From: Cercospora beticola
Taxonomy: Eukaryota; Ascomycota; Dothideomycetes; Mycosphaerellales; Mycosphaerellaceae
Reading direction: 5' to 3'
Length of the DNA: 64,000 nt
NCBI RefSeq assembly: GCF_033473495.1
Contig: NC_088940.1
Coordinates: 1,054,001-1,118,000 of the forward strand
The notes below the pieces were generated by a model. It was not told the DNA's origin and made no database searches. It was given only the letters and a program-made list of their open reading frames with translations. How positions within the stretch are numbered: the stretch's first letter is position 1; the number at the start of each line of letters is the position of its first letter. This document shows positions 1 through 11,150 of this stretch, piece by piece. Position numbers and translations under genes: made by a program.

Positions 1-65
1 CCTGTTGGAGTGCCTTCATGCTTGACACCGATGGTGCAGCATTTTCCAGGTGGGTTGGACGCCAT
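1..65 (-). CDS. Dienelactone hydrolase family protein, 5' end only
   Basis: Only the first 21 codons are inside the window; the gene continues to the left. The minus-strand ATG is at 65-63 and the reading starts MASNPPGKCC and goes on TIGVKHEGTPTG. I recognise this as the usual N-terminus of fungal dienelactone-hydrolase (AIM2-like) alpha/beta hydrolases, which open with a Pro-Gly-x-Cys-Cys segment. Those enzymes hydrolyse lactone or carboxyl-ester bonds in the cytosol; the true substrate of most fungal members is not known. The catalytic Cys-Asp-His residues would lie outside the window. The family call rests on a short N-terminal match only. Confidence 0.6.
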   Translation of the reverse strand, partial: MASNPPGKCCTIGVKHEGTPT

Positions 66-808
66 TGTGAGGAGAGTACGTAGAGAGTGTTCGCGACGAG
101 ATTGTTCTGATGTAAGAAGCTGGAGATCAGAGCACAAGAAAACAGCTCAATAGACGTGGCGCTACCAGCTATTAGTACTCACTCAAAGACAACCGGAGCT
201 CTAACCACAAAATTTCTACTAAGCACGCCGTCAAGCCCTGAAGAACTTTGGCTGGCTCGAGATGCTGCAAGCTTCTGTCATCATCGTTGCCGATGGGCAT
301 GCCCCACCTATGTCTCGAGCCGCCCCTCATTCGCACAAGCAAGTCCTTATCCGAGCACAGGCGAGCAACAGCCCACTTCCGACTCTCCAACCAGCTTGCA
401 AATGACAGACGCGTAATCAAGCTTTGCAGTTAAGCTTGAATCCGACGCCATTTGCGCGGGTTATGAGTTGATTGAAAAGCACTGCGACGAATTTTTGTTG
501 TTATTTCTGTGCAATTGGACATGTGTGAGTGTGGTACCTGTCAGCATTGACATCGCGGAATAAAGCTTCGCCAGCGCCGGGGAGTTTATGGACTTTAGCT
601 GTTCTGTTTCCTCGGAATTACCGATACGAGGTTCACTCTTAGCAACGCTGGCGGTGACTTTCCGCTGATCAGGTAATGCATTGGCAGGCAGAAACAACAC
701 AGACCTGAGTTTGTTGTACATACTATGCTACACATTATGTTGATGATTAGTCTTACCTCTATCATTAAGTACGGGGTATCATGGTTTCTCGCTGCTCTTG
801 CACGACTC
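66..808. other. Intergenic region upstream of the dienelactone hydrolase gene
   Basis: The short open frames here overlap on both strands and have no recognisable protein character. The stretch should hold the promoter of the minus-strand gene at 1-65 and the 3' end of the hydrolase transcript that ends at 809. I see no RNA gene or repeat. Confidence 0.5.
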
Positions 809-2395
809 TCACTGTCCTCGGCAGTATTCTTCTATCACCTTGATGAGTCTTGCTCGATGATCTTTTCGCACATAGACATCGCCATGATCGTGGCCTTGCC
901 ACCAAATAGTCTCCAACCCCGAGCCGCGCCATGGCTTTGAAGTGGCCACATCGGTGGGCTCCAGGTCCATCGTCTTCCTCCCTTCTTCATCCTTTGTGAT
1001 GACAGGGTCGGACTTGGTACCATTCTCCAGATATGCTCGCACTGCCTTCGCATTCAATATGAGATCATCCGATGAAATGGAAGCTGTGAAGCGCATGCCA
1101 TGATTCTCGATCAAATGATCGATCTGGTCCCGCCAGAGCACGTTCTCGGTCCAGAAGAAGTGACGTCCCAAAGTGTGCGCGATTTGGGGATCCTTGGAGG
1201 CAAAGTACCAGAGAAGCCACTCAGGCGCACGTACTGGTGGTCGGCAAGTAAAGTTGTAAGCCACATCGGGCATATGCAACATGCAAGTGACTGGATCAAC
1301 GAGCAGTGTGCCAGAAATGCGTGGAGAAAGATTCTTGTCGCGAAGGATCTGGGCGCTGAGAATGGTTCCATACGAATGCGCACCCAGAACAAAGCGGCCT
1401 TCACCGAAGTGGTGATTGATGACGGTGGTGAGCTGCGCGAGGAGTTCAGTCCTTGTGGGAATCGATTCTGTCAAGCGAGAGGAGATCTGGAGGACTTCCA
1501 ACGCGAGGATTCCCACCTGATCGTCTTCGCTGCGTCCGTCATTCAATTCGTGGTTGAGCTCGGCCAGAAAGGTCACAGACGGCAGAAGTCCAATCCCTAT
1601 ACCATGGATATACACAACCGGAAGGCGCGTCTTTGATGTGTGCTCGCGTAAGAAGTATGAAAGCCTGGAAGCCACAGAGGTCTTGCGGGTGAAGAATGCC
1701 GCAGGGCGCGGCGGAAACACTGCCAAAGCCTTCCAGAAAGTACGCCGGTAGTAGCTGTAGCCTTTGAGATACAGCAGCAAGAGTGTGAAGGTGTCGGCCA
1801 GCATGATCAAGCTGTACCACATCAGGCTCCTGGGCTCGATCTCAATCGGATCCAGCGTCAGGCGCAAACTGCGCGCTTTGCCCGGGCCTTTCTGGAATGG
1901 CTGCGGCATCATGATCTCCATCTTGTTCATATACTCCTCAATCTCTGCGTTATCTCCATCTTTCTCGCTAGCCAGTTCTGCACGCCCTTCCCAAAAGCTC
2001 CAATCCACAAACTTGCGCAGCTCTTCCCGTCCAATGTCTTCAACTCTCGCACCGCGGAACCACCCACTGAGGAAGGAGATCGGATCGTGAATCTCTCGCT
2101 GGCATTTGTTGAACAAGTCCTGTCGTTCCTGGCGCGTCTTCACCGGAGGATGTATCGCCTCCTTCTGTATGTGCCGTTTATACCATAAGAAGAAGACGTA
2201 GAACAACGCTTCCGGCAAACATATCCTCCACATCCACGTCCGGTGTAAGTAATCCTCGAATCCTAGACTCCATGCTGGCCATTGGCTCGCGACCAGACTC
2301 CAGGCAACATATCCCAAGCAGAACGGCGCATAAGATTGGAAAAAGGTGATAATACTGCGAATGATGAATCGGTTGGTTGGACTGTCCGTAAGCAT
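809..2395 (-). CDS. Alpha/beta hydrolase with N-terminal membrane segments
   Basis: A single-exon gene of 528 residues starting at a true ATG (2395-2393). The N-terminal third has two hydrophobic stretches, one around residues 10-35 and one around 55-70, and a further one near residue 200 (LIMLADTFTLLLLYL), so the protein is probably membrane anchored. The C-terminal half is an alpha/beta hydrolase core: the strand and oxyanion region VVYIHGIGIG, the nucleophile elbow GAHSYG with the serine in the Sm-x-Ser-x-Sm position, an LLVDP strand after it, and a late histidine in GHDHGDVYV. This arrangement predicts a serine esterase, lipase or acyltransferase-like enzyme. The substrate cannot be told from the sequence. 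Closely related hypothetical fungal hydrolases are about this long, so it looks complete. Confidence 0.8.
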   Translation of the reverse strand: MLTDSPTNRFIIRSIITFFQSYAPFCLGYVAWSLVASQWPAWSLGFEDYLHRTWMWRICLPEALFYVFFLWYKRHIQKEAIHPPVKTRQERQDLFNKCQREIHDPISFLSGWFRGARVEDIGREELRKFVDWSFWEGRAELASEKDGDNAEIEEYMNKMEIMMPQPFQKGPGKARSLRLTLDPIEIEPRSLMWYSLIMLADTFTLLLLYLKGYSYYRRTFWKALAVFPPRPAAFFTRKTSVASRLSYFLREHTSKTRLPVVYIHGIGIGLLPSVTFLAELNHELNDGRSEDDQVGILALEVLQISSRLTESIPTRTELLAQLTTVINHHFGEGRFVLGAHSYGTILSAQILRDKNLSPRISGTLLVDPVTCMLHMPDVAYNFTCRPPVRAPEWLLWYFASKDPQIAHTLGRHFFWTENVLWRDQIDHLIENHGMRFTASISSDDLILNAKAVRAYLENGTKSDPVITKDEEGRKTMDLEPTDVATSKPWRGSGLETIWWQGHDHGDVYVRKDHRARLIKVIEEYCRGQ

Positions 2396-2980
2396 TTTTC
2401 GCTCTCAAACGTGCGCTGTAAGGCTGGGACTGCAATCGCGATCAACCCTACAGCTCGCACTCTCCTCCAACATTACATATGTCTGTGTAAGAAGCATGAT
2501 GTAGTTGAGCAGGTTGCGCCAACGCAGCGTTTCGCGATTCCGCTAGTATCCGAGGCTGCTGCTTTTAGTGAAATTACCAGGCGGCGAGCAGGGACGACTG
2601 CGAAAGCGAGGCTCATCTCGACCAGGTGCGCGGATCGGCTGAGCTGGGGACTTGCCAAGGATCGATCGAGATTTCAACAGAGGGTCTGCCATGCTACCAT
2701 GCTGCGATACATGTGTAGACCTCACCTTTCATGCAAGAAGAGTGTTGTGACTGCAAGTGTAGCTTGCTGAGCTCTGGCTCGACTTGTGCTACATCGATCC
2801 AATGCCTACATGTAACTTAGTCCTGATCCCGAAGGATGCAAGCCCCTGCACAACGGTAAGCTGGTGCCTGACAAATGCACATCCACCTGCATCGCAGTAG
2901 GTACGAAGAATAAGTACAATCCGACATTCACTTCACATTCATGCAACGGCAGATAACAGCAGAAGAACAACTCCTCCGCA
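2396..2980. other. Divergent promoter region
   Basis: The hydrolase reads left and the next gene reads right from this 585 bp gap. No convincing extra exon, tRNA or repeat was found; open frames here are short and overlap in several phases. Confidence 0.5.
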
Positions 2981-3823
2981 ATGGATCCAGCCATGGCAAC
3001 CGCACCTCCTCAGGACAACAGCACAAGCACAACCTTCCCTCCAGAACCCAAACCAAACAGATGCCACCTCCTCTCCCTCCCAGCAGAACTCCGCACCCAA
3101 ATCTACGAAGAAGCTCTCTCTCCCACCGCCACCCTCCACCTAACCTCAACAAAGACCAAACGCCACGCAACACTCCCAATTCTTGCTCCTCCACTCATCG
3201 CAACAAATCACCAAATCAACCAAGAATGCTCTTCCCTCCTCTACTCCAACAACGAAATCTGCATCATAATCGACGCCCACGACACATGCTGGCCCATAAT
3301 TTCCGAAACCCGTCTCCCACAATCTGTTCTCGAGAAACTAGAACACGTTTTCCTGGTTCTGGATTGTACTGCGTCTTTTCGAGCAGATTATGAAGATGTG
3401 GATTTCACTGCTTTGGAGGCGTTGAAGAGTCTCAAGACTTTACGTTTGGCTGTTGTTTATGATAGTGCTAGTGGTTTGAGGGAGATTTACGAGGAGTTTA
3501 ACCCTTTGACGGAGATTTTGAGCAGAGTACCAGCGAGCACGAGGGTTCTGTGTGGGGTTGCAGAAGGCAGCCAACAGGCGGAGTATCTTGCAGAGGCGGT
3601 GCGGAAGAAGAAGATGCCGGTCACGCAATGGACGAATGGGAACGGGAACCTCAGAAACGCGATTGAAGATAGGGCCATCAGTGTGATTGAATCAGAGACA
3701 TTGAAAGCCGCTGTGGCAGCGGTGGAAGACGACGTGCGTGGCACTAAGCTTGGAGCTCACGGTGATGTGTTCTCTGCATACCGTGCTGAACAAAGAACTG
3801 TGACGTTCCGCAGTGCTGTATAA
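2981..3823 (+). CDS. Hypothetical protein with 2EXR/F-box-like motif
   Basis: A 280-residue single-exon protein. After a Pro/Thr-rich leader it has the motif CHLLSLPAELRTQIYEEAL, the LPxELRxxIYexaL signature of the large fungal family of 2EXR or F-box-like proteins, followed by alternating short helices and strands (for example LEHVFLVLDC, LKTLRLAVVY). There is no signal peptide or membrane segment. Family members are numerous in Pezizomycotina and mostly uncharacterised; by analogy the motif may mediate protein contacts, but I see no partner. Its 3' end converges on the helicase gene 133 bp away. The codons shift from very C-rich in the first half to more mixed in the second half. The start is the first ATG of the frame. 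Confidence 0.7.
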   Translation: MDPAMATAPPQDNSTSTTFPPEPKPNRCHLLSLPAELRTQIYEEALSPTATLHLTSTKTKRHATLPILAPPLIATNHQINQECSSLLYSNNEICIIIDAHDTCWPIISETRLPQSVLEKLEHVFLVLDCTASFRADYEDVDFTALEALKSLKTLRLAVVYDSASGLREIYEEFNPLTEILSRVPASTRVLCGVAEGSQQAEYLAEAVRKKKMPVTQWTNGNGNLRNAIEDRAISVIESETLKAAVAAVEDDVRGTKLGAHGDVFSAYRAEQRTVTFRSAV

Positions 3824-3956
3824 GCTGGGTCTGCCTGCCATTCAACCAAAGCCATCTGTGTGACGTGCTGCACAGCCGCAACAACATATTGGTCTCCTCC
3901 ACGACAGACATCAATGACGACAGCAACCACTCGATGCAAGTCTACTTGCCGAGAGG

Positions 3957-6900
3957 TCAATCTAGCAAGCTCTCCTCCTGCGACCAGTCCTTCTTTACTG
4001 GTTCCTTCTCTGGACGAAAGGTCTCCTTCCACTTCTGCCGCTTAGCCTTGCCTGCTGGGATGCTGCCCGAGCTGGACGAGTCATCTGCTGCGCCGTCGAG
4101 ACCAAGTTTCGGCTTCTTGGTATTCTGAGAGACATGGGAGGGCGTGACTGTCGAGGCGCTGCCCGGATCAATGGACAAGTTCTCGACATTGGTCTGAATG
4201 GCGGCAAGGTTGCGCGCCGTGCCTGTATCGTCAATTTCGATCAAGGTCGCGTTTGGCTTCGGAAGCTGCGAATATGGCACGTACGCATCGACTGCCTGTT
4301 GGTATTCGTTCTGTGCAGCCACTGCAAATGATTTCCACGACTCGGAATCTCCTGAGCTCGACGTTGCACGTGAACCGTCCGACAATTGCCCAGCCGACGT
4401 CTTCTTGACTACAGCTGTCAGTTGCAAGCCTGCATTCGTGGTAGACGGCTCTCGACATTTGGTGCAGTTGACAATGTTGTGGTCGAAGGGATGGCATTTG
4501 CACGGGCAAGGATGGCCGCAGGGGAGTTGCTCTTGACAGTCGATTGTGCATCCGCCATTGATTCTCTCCCAGTCCTCTGGTGAGTCGATGACCACTTTGG
4601 TCTTGTGCTTTTGGCAATGTATCGGGAAATGCTCATCGAAACGCTGAGGATGAACCTTGGGGATCTCTCCGGGCCGCGCAACCTCCTGACCGGCCATAAT
4701 CTGCATCACCTGGGTCCAAGTCTTGGGTTTCCGCAGCTTGCCTGCATCTTGACGCTCAATTCGCTTCTTGGACTTGACTTTAGCGTAAGACCTCTCGACG
4801 TTATGAAGTAATTCGGCGTTGCCGAAGATGTAGAATCCGCATTGAGCGCGAGAAAGAGCAACACAAACGCGATTGTCGACCGAGAGAAAGCCAATCTGAT
4901 AGTTGTCGTTCGACCGGGCCAGACTCAAGAGGACAATCTTGTTCTCTTCACCTTGGTAGGAGTCGACAGTCACGACTGTGAATCTACGATCCCTCAGGGC
5001 AACGCGAGCACGCAATTCTGCGAGAATCTTCTTGCGTTGGCCATTGTAGAAGGTGAGGATCGTAATATCCTCGGGTTGCACGTCGTTGTAGCAGAGATAC
5101 TCGACGAATCCTGCGATCATCCGCGCTTCGTCTTCGTTGTAGCAAGACATCATGTCGTCTCGACTCTCTCTCCAAGCGTGAGTGAACCAGAACGAGTTCA
5201 CTCCTCCCATGCCAGCTACACTGGGGCGATGCTTAGGGTCGGAAACCGATGGATGGTCTTCGATGAGGTCACCGTAGATTGGAGCAAGTATACGACGCAC
5301 TTCTGGAATCATGCGACGTTGTTTGCGTAGTGTCGAATATTCCAGCTTGTTGTTGACCATGCGTTCGAACAGCGAAACGTTGAGATACCACGGCTCGTCT
5401 TCGTGCTCATTTACATGCGTGTGCGGTCGAAGCTGCAGATGATCGCCCACAAGAATGAGATGCTGGAGTGATGGCATACAGGCGACCGTGACTGGAGCCT
5501 CCAAGGTCTCAGCTGCTTCTTCAATGAGAACGACTCTTGGCTGAAGCGCAGATAGGAGGCCACGGTACTTGCCGAGTCCCGTTGTCGTCATACCAATGAT
5601 CTTCTGTCTCTTGAGAATGAGTTCGTCCATCTCGAATTGGCCGATTCGGCGCCTCCCGGCCTCCTCGTTCAGCTTCTTGGCCAAGTCTCGGATGCCTGGG
5701 AGAATGTACTTCTTCAAAGCAGACTGCAAATGGCGGTAGACAGCACCTCTGGCAGCCTCCGGAATCTTCCACATGTCTTGCTGTTTGAGGAATTCTTCCG
5801 CTTTGTGGTCGATTCCAGGTGTTTTGCGACAGGTGAAGTTGTCCGCAATGTCGTAATATTGGCCATGGAGCTTGTCGAATTCTTCCTCCTCCTGTGCGGC
5901 ATTTTCTGCCTCTTCTTCACGCAGACGCTCTTGCTCTAGATCAGCCTCCTCGTGATCAAAACCATGTTCATTGCTGGTCTGCTTGGGGTTCACTGGAATC
6001 AGTTTCGAGCCGAGCCAGACCGTGAAAGGCAAGTTCGCTTCGTTCGAAACGGTCTTGGTGCTTTGCACCCAACGAGACGCGCCCTCTTCAAGCGAGTCGG
6101 CCTGCGCCTCCGTCAAGATCTTGCAGCTCTCGAGTAGTCGGTGATCCAAAGGTTTCTTGCTAGGTTGCAGCGCCGTAAGCAACAAGGGAAGCTGCTTCTG
6201 TAGCTTGTACAGGCTTGCACGGGCCTTTGTGTATAGGGACCCAGCTGGTGGATTCTCGGACGTCTCCTTCCGCACGTTGAAGAGGACACGCTTCTTCACC
6301 ACGTCTTTGTCCTTGCTTCTACCACCAAGGCGCACGAAATCAGTCTCGAACGTGGCAACGTGACGCAAGAACTGGTCGATAGCGTGATTTGTTTGGCATG
6401 CCACAAGAATTGGTGGATCGCCAGGTTGCCAGTTCTCAAGCATGACCTTGACAGCCTTCACAGAGACGTGTGTCTTGCCAGTTCCCGGAGGACCTTGGAC
6501 GATGGCGAGGCGCTTGGTCAGTATACGTTGGAGTGCCTCAAGCTGCGAGCTGTCGAGCTGACTCTGCGGGTCGTGAGGCCATGCGCTCACAACATCAACG
6601 TTTTCGTACGATTCCTCATTGTTGCCATCGAGCACCGCAGCCAGGTTGAGGTGTGGGTGCTCCGTGATGTACTTCGGCGGCGATATTGCGGTGTGCGCTG
6701 ACAGAATGTGCTCCGCGAGCGGGAATGGCTCGCGCATCATGCGTTGCAAGGCGAGCAATGTGTGCCGGTTCGCCTCGTAAAGGCCCGATTTGTCTTCAAT
6801 CATCAACCATTCGGTAGCGGGATCGATCTCCAGTTCATCGGCACATGCAAAGAAGAGGTCCAGCTCCGGTGGGTCGAACTTGAGGTACTCGAGAGGGCGC

Positions 6901-7548
6901 GCTGCAACAGTCGCCACGATAGCCTTTGACTTGAACTTGTCATCTGCCGGCGTGAGCACCACCAAACCACCGGCAATCAATCTCTTGGACTGTTCCCACA
7001 GAATGATCTTGCCAGCACGCCGTGTGCTGAAGGTAATTCTGTGAGCCAGCCCTCGAGTCGAAGCAGTAACTCCGCAGATGTGGACCTTGAAACGATGTCA
7101 ACTAGTGTGGTCGGGAGGAGCATCGCAATACAATTCTCACCTTTTCGTATATGCCGATTTTGCCATTGTACGAGTCCTCGACAGCATCGGGGCATATGCG
7201 CATTCTTGTGACCGCTTCGCGGAGGCCCCGGATGGCGTCTTCGCGGTAAAGCTCGTACTGCGTAGACAAGTATTCCTCCTTCGATTCCCACGCGCCAGAT
7301 GGCCGGTTTGGCTCCAGCTCAACGACATCAGAAGACGAATTGTTGTCGTCGTCGTGATCCATGACTTCTGCTGAGGTCGGGAGTTCCGGCTTGGACAACC
7401 AGCCAGGTCCATCGACTGATTTCTCGAAGTATTTCGCTACGCGAGGGTTCAGTTTGAATGCCATTGTGCGCTCAGCTGCCGTGTCGCCAGGAGCCGGAGC
7501 TTGCTTTTTGGAGCGCTTAGAAAAGCGCTCCTCGAGGTGCCCATTCAT
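3957..7548 (-). CDS. ZNFX1/Hrr1/SAD-3-like RNA-silencing helicase
   Basis: Two exons: 7548-7141 and 7085-3957, with a 55 bp intron (7086-7140, GTGAGA...AG, phase 0), giving 1178 residues. Superfamily 1 helicase motifs are clear: Walker A GPPGTGKT near residue 335, a DEAA-type motif II (LIEEAAE), motif V with TVDSYQGEE and motif VI NRVCVALSRAQ. Near residues 980-1012 a Cys/His cluster (CGHPCPCKCHPFDH) is an NFX1-type zinc finger. This is the layout of human ZNFX1, fission yeast Hrr1 (part of the RNA-directed RNA polymerase complex) and Neurospora SAD-3 (meiotic silencing). The expected role is amplification of small RNAs at the nuclear periphery or on chromatin. The C-terminal tail is Ser-rich and basic. 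An Argonaute gene lies about 27 kb away in the same window. An AG just before the ATG leaves room for an upstream 5' UTR exon. Confidence 0.87.
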
Positions 7549-8732
7549 GGTGCCTGCGAGAAAAAGTTGATGTCAATGAGCATGCCTTCAAATGTTGATG
7601 TACATGTCGGTGCTGTCGAATTTGTACGTGGTCACGAAGCGGGGCGGCGGCAGTGGGTGCCTGTGCAAACGCGTTTGGAAGGAAGGTGCTGCGAAGGGAT
7701 GCACTGACCAGGCGGAAGGCGCTCTCAGAATGAACGCTTCCAAATGCACTTGAGGTCTCGGGAGCCTCGGCGGCGTGGTAGGTGGAAGACAGATGGAGCC
7801 AGGCTTGTGAGGTTGTGGTCGTCACAGTTGAAGTTAACAGACTGCCCGCGAGCAAGCGGCCGGGCGCTGCAGCTTGTGTCGCTGCAGCATCGACTGCAGC
7901 ATCGAACAAACCTGCGAGCAAACGCGCTACGCGTGTCGGCTTCACGTTTGCCTGCTGCGTGCGGCATGCTTTGGCAGATTTCTGCCATCGTGGATGGCCG
8001 CTGTGGTTTGATGAGTGCAAAGAGAATGGCGTTGAACAAGAAAGAAGCTTGGAAGCAAAGTTACCAACTGATGTGATACTGGTCACCTTGCCAGGTCATT
8101 TCGGCCTGTCTGCACGAGGTGCTCACTTTCGTTGTTACTCACGGTTTGCTGCAGCAGCAGCCACGGAGGCACGTTGATGGTGTGATCCCAAATCTCCATT
8201 GTGCATCCTGGACGACACCTTCCAGCTAGTTGCCATTGATGGCTTTGCAGCATCTCTGCGGGATGAGCGATGGCCTTGCCGACGCGTTCACGCTTCACAC
8301 AACATGAAGTGAGATGTGGAGGTGAAGTGAATTGCAATCGCGAGCGACGCGACTCGTTCTCGCGTTCCAAGACTTTTTAGCTCCCGCGCCTCCCGCGCGC
8401 CAAAGTGCGACCTTAATCCACAGGGGTCCGATAATTCTGGAGAATCTAGCGGTCGCCGGTAGATTGAGGGCATTGGGAGCTCGTAGTGCGTCCCGCCAGA
8501 ATGCCACTTTTCTGTGTTGTCCTTCTCTCATAACACCTGCCTGTCACGCACTACAGCCGGCGACGAAGACGGTGTCGGTGTCTGGCGTGCAGAGGGTTCA
8601 TCCTCGGTGCTGATCGAACGAGCATCTCGCCATTGGCTTTTCGCTGCGATAAATCCAAAACCCGCCCACGACCTAGACCTGCGACAGTACACTGCTTACC
8701 TGCGCCCGAGCGCAGGACCCCCCTCGACCGCC
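7549..8732. other. Divergent promoter, helicase and ceramide synthase
   Basis: This 1.2 kb gap separates two divergent genes and must hold both promoters. Open frames reach 189 residues on the minus strand (8086-7517) but are low-complexity, overlap other frames and carry no family motif, so I treat them as noise or leader sequence. A perfect tandem copy of a 12-base unit lies at 7882-7905. Confidence 0.5.
7882..7905. repeat. Perfect tandem duplication of a 12-mer
   Basis: The unit CTGCAGCATCGA occurs twice back to back with no mismatch. It sits in the intergenic region between the helicase and ceramide synthase genes. Two copies may be chance slippage; no function is implied. Confidence 0.7.
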
Positions 8733-10292
8733 ATGACACAACACCTGGAGGCTGGCTCCTCCGCCCTCTACGCTCGATTCCCCGAACTCGATCACACCCC
8801 GCCGCCGCAGAAAGAATGGCCCATTGACGAAGTGTCGGTGTGCGCCAGCCCAGGTGACTTCACATCTCCTGCCCCACGACCACGGAGGAGGACATGGAGT
8901 GCTGTGCCAGACCAGGAGAGTTTGGGCAGTGCGCTCAGGAAGGCAATCATGGAACACCAGCTCGGCTTGTCTTTGAACTTTGTTCTGCTGCTGGGCATGA
9001 CATACGCACTGTTCCCTAGCCTTCGGGGAAATATCAAAGCTTGCTTCACTCTGTCGTATGCAGCAGAGGACTCAGGACTTTATGGGCAAGGCTTGCGAGA
9101 TATGTATCTGGTAGCGAGCTGCATCATCTATTTCACCGGATTGCGAGCATTCATGTTGGACTATGTCCTCATGCCCATGGCTGCTGCATGTGGTATTGGA
9201 AGAAAGAAGGGTCGAGTTCGATTTGCTGAACAAGCTTATATGCTAGTGTACTATACCGTATACTGGTTCTGGGGTCTGGCCGTCTTTGTTCAGGATACAC
9301 CAAGCGGTATTACCAATGTCAATGACCTGCTTGTGTCGCTATGGAGGGACTTTCCCAGGCTACTCATGCCTACCGGCATCAAGCTGTACTACTTGACACA
9401 GTTCGCCTTCTGGATCCAGCAGATCATTGTCATACACTTGGAAGAGCGCAGGAAGGACCACTACCAGATGCTCACGCACCACTTTGTGACAGTCGGCTTG
9501 ATGGGTGGCAGCTATGGATACAGGCAGTGGCGCGTAGGCAACGCAATTCTGGTCTGCATGGACATTGTCGATCTCGTGCTTCCCCTGGCCAAGATTCTGC
9601 GTTACCTGGGCATGCAAATGGCTTGCGACTGCGCCTTTGGTCTTTTCGTCATCACATGGATCGGTGCAAGACATATCTGCTACATTGCGATATGCTGGAG
9701 CATCTACGCACATGTCAATGTGGTGACTATGCCATATGGAGTGTATTCCACCATCACTGGGGAACGCATATCAACAGACGGCGGCGAATCCATCATGGAC
9801 AACCTATTGCAGCCCATGCTCCGACCAGAAGCGAAGACATTTGCATTCAATGCCAACATAAGATGGTGGTTCCTCGGCTTACTTGGAGCACTACAACTGA
9901 TTACCCTCGCATGGCTGGTGATGATCATGCGAGTTGTCGTCCGTGTGCTTGGAGGGCAAGGAGCCGACGACACGCGCAGTGACGACGAAGGCGAGGACGA
10001 AGACGTGGACCCCATTCCCCCACAGCCTTCCGACCACACAGCACCATTAGAAGCCGAGAAACCACGATTCATTGAAGTCGAAGCAAGCACAGAAGACCAC
10101 AGTTGGCCAGCACGCAAAGTCACAGCAAATGGAAAGAGGAAATCAAAAGGTATCTCAAGTGGCCTCAATTTGGGCGAGCACAAGGAGATATTGAATAGAA
10201 TCGGCTGTTTGAGCGAGGAGCAGTTAGCTCGCGAGAGAGAGGCACGAAACGGTAGCGCCAGTCCAAGACCAGGCAGCGCTAGTTTGCGATAG
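8733..10292 (+). CDS. LAG1: Ceramide synthase, TLC domain (LAG1/LAC1 family)
   Basis: Single exon, 519 residues from the ATG at 8733; the frame is open further upstream, but this ATG follows a C-rich leader and gives the usual fungal length. The protein joins a very-long-chain acyl-CoA to a sphingoid base in the endoplasmic reticulum. A TLC domain with about six to eight membrane helices covers roughly residues 80-400. It holds the Lag1 motif, including the di-histidine in QMLTHHFVTVGL that is needed for activity, and the DIVDLVLPLAKILRYLG segment. The cytosolic C-terminal tail is acidic (DDEGEDEDVD) and then Ser/Arg-rich, like the CK2-phosphorylated tails of yeast Lag1 and Lac1. I cannot tell the LAG1 paralogue from LAC1 by eye. 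Confidence 0.9.
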   Translation: MTQHLEAGSSALYARFPELDHTPPPQKEWPIDEVSVCASPGDFTSPAPRPRRRTWSAVPDQESLGSALRKAIMEHQLGLSLNFVLLLGMTYALFPSLRGNIKACFTLSYAAEDSGLYGQGLRDMYLVASCIIYFTGLRAFMLDYVLMPMAAACGIGRKKGRVRFAEQAYMLVYYTVYWFWGLAVFVQDTPSGITNVNDLLVSLWRDFPRLLMPTGIKLYYLTQFAFWIQQIIVIHLEERRKDHYQMLTHHFVTVGLMGGSYGYRQWRVGNAILVCMDIVDLVLPLAKILRYLGMQMACDCAFGLFVITWIGARHICYIAICWSIYAHVNVVTMPYGVYSTITGERISTDGGESIMDNLLQPMLRPEAKTFAFNANIRWWFLGLLGALQLITLAWLVMIMRVVVRVLGGQGADDTRSDDEGEDEDVDPIPPQPSDHTAPLEAEKPRFIEVEASTEDHSWPARKVTANGKRKSKGISSGLNLGEHKEILNRIGCLSEEQLAREREARNGSASPRPGSASLR

Positions 10293-10708
10293 ATGTGGGT
10301 CATGTAAGATAGATGCCGCACATGTGGAGTCTCCTGTGCGTCTAGAGGTTTTGAATGCGGAGGCGCTGAAAAAAGCTTTGAGATTAAAGCAGGATATACC
10401 CAATCCAATGAGCATTTTGGTACATGTGCTGGCTACCCGACATCTCTATGCTGCGTGATCAGTCCTGTCTCTCGTACAATCTGCAATGTGCAGAACCGAC
10501 GTGCCTTGGAACGAGTGGAGAGTTGAAGATCAGTGAAGACGAAAAATGATCGAACAGAAAGTGCGCAGGAATACTGAGTATGCATACATACTCCTTACTG
10601 TGGTCTCGCCGATCGATATGCTTCAGCCCATGAGCAAAAGCACGAGTGGAATGACAAAAAGCAAAAAAAGAAGCGAATGCATTCACAATCACATACTCAT
10701 ATGCATTG
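10293..10708. other. Intergenic, ceramide synthase 3' region
   Basis: No gene was recognised. It holds the 3' end of the ceramide synthase transcript and, at 10663-10669, a run of seven A (T on the minus strand) that could end the neighbouring tRNA transcript. Confidence 0.5.
10663..10669 (-). terminator. Candidate RNA polymerase III terminator
   Basis: Seven T on the minus strand, about 40 bases past the 3' end of the tRNA-Val gene. A run of four or more T ends Pol III transcription, but the gap is longer than usual, so this may be a backup site. Confidence 0.4.
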
Positions 10709-10782
10709 TACTTTCGTCGAGATTTGAACTCGAGACCTTCAGTGTGTTAGACTGACGTGATGACCACCTACACCACGAAAGC
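10709..10782 (-). tRNA. tRNA-Val (anticodon AAC)
   Basis: A 74-base cloverleaf can be folded by hand. The acceptor stem GCTTTCG pairs with CGAAAGT (first pair G-U) with discriminator A. The D-arm keeps the GG and matches the A box TGGTGTAGGTGG. The anticodon stem TCAGT/ACTGA encloses the loop CTAACAC, putting AAC at positions 34-36. The T-arm TCGAG/CTCGA has loop TTCAAAT, which matches the B box GTTCAAATC. No intron. AAC reads valine GTT, and GTC after A34 is modified to inosine. The G-U first pair is less common but does not break the fold. Confidence 0.9.
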
Positions 10783-11150
10783 GACATTGGCTCGACCTCT
10801 GATGAAGTGCGCATGAAGTTGAATGGTTTTGCACGCTATTGTGTAGCCTGGTGGAAAGCGTGGCTGCTAGTGGTGCTAGTGGACCCACTTTGGTGATTGT
10901 CGCCGAGGTCAGGCCATGGAGCTGAAGCGTTCAGTTTGCGGTGCTGTGACGGTGGTGGTTACAAGTGGTGATGGTTCTTTGCGATGTTGTCTTCGCCTTG
11001 GAGCTTGTTGGGGAGAATAGCGGTCAGCGCAGCGGCTGTGTTGAAGACGAGCTTCAAACTCCATTGATGCTGGTATTCGGGAACTTGATGCCGGATATGG
11101 CATCGAAAGGTAGCCAGAGACCGACTCGTCGCGTAGGCATTCCATCCATA
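10783..11150. other. Intergenic, tRNA and aldo-keto reductase 3' flank
   Basis: No gene recognised. The stretch is the 5' flank of the minus-strand tRNA and the 3' flank of the aldo-keto reductase. Confidence 0.5.

Noticed and set aside
1100..1636. 178-residue plus-strand open frame
   Set aside because: Fully antisense to the alpha/beta hydrolase, which has clear motifs.
7517..8086. 189-residue minus-strand open frame upstream of the helicase
   Set aside because: Ala/Ser/Thr/His-rich, no domain, and overlaps the helicase start region in another frame.
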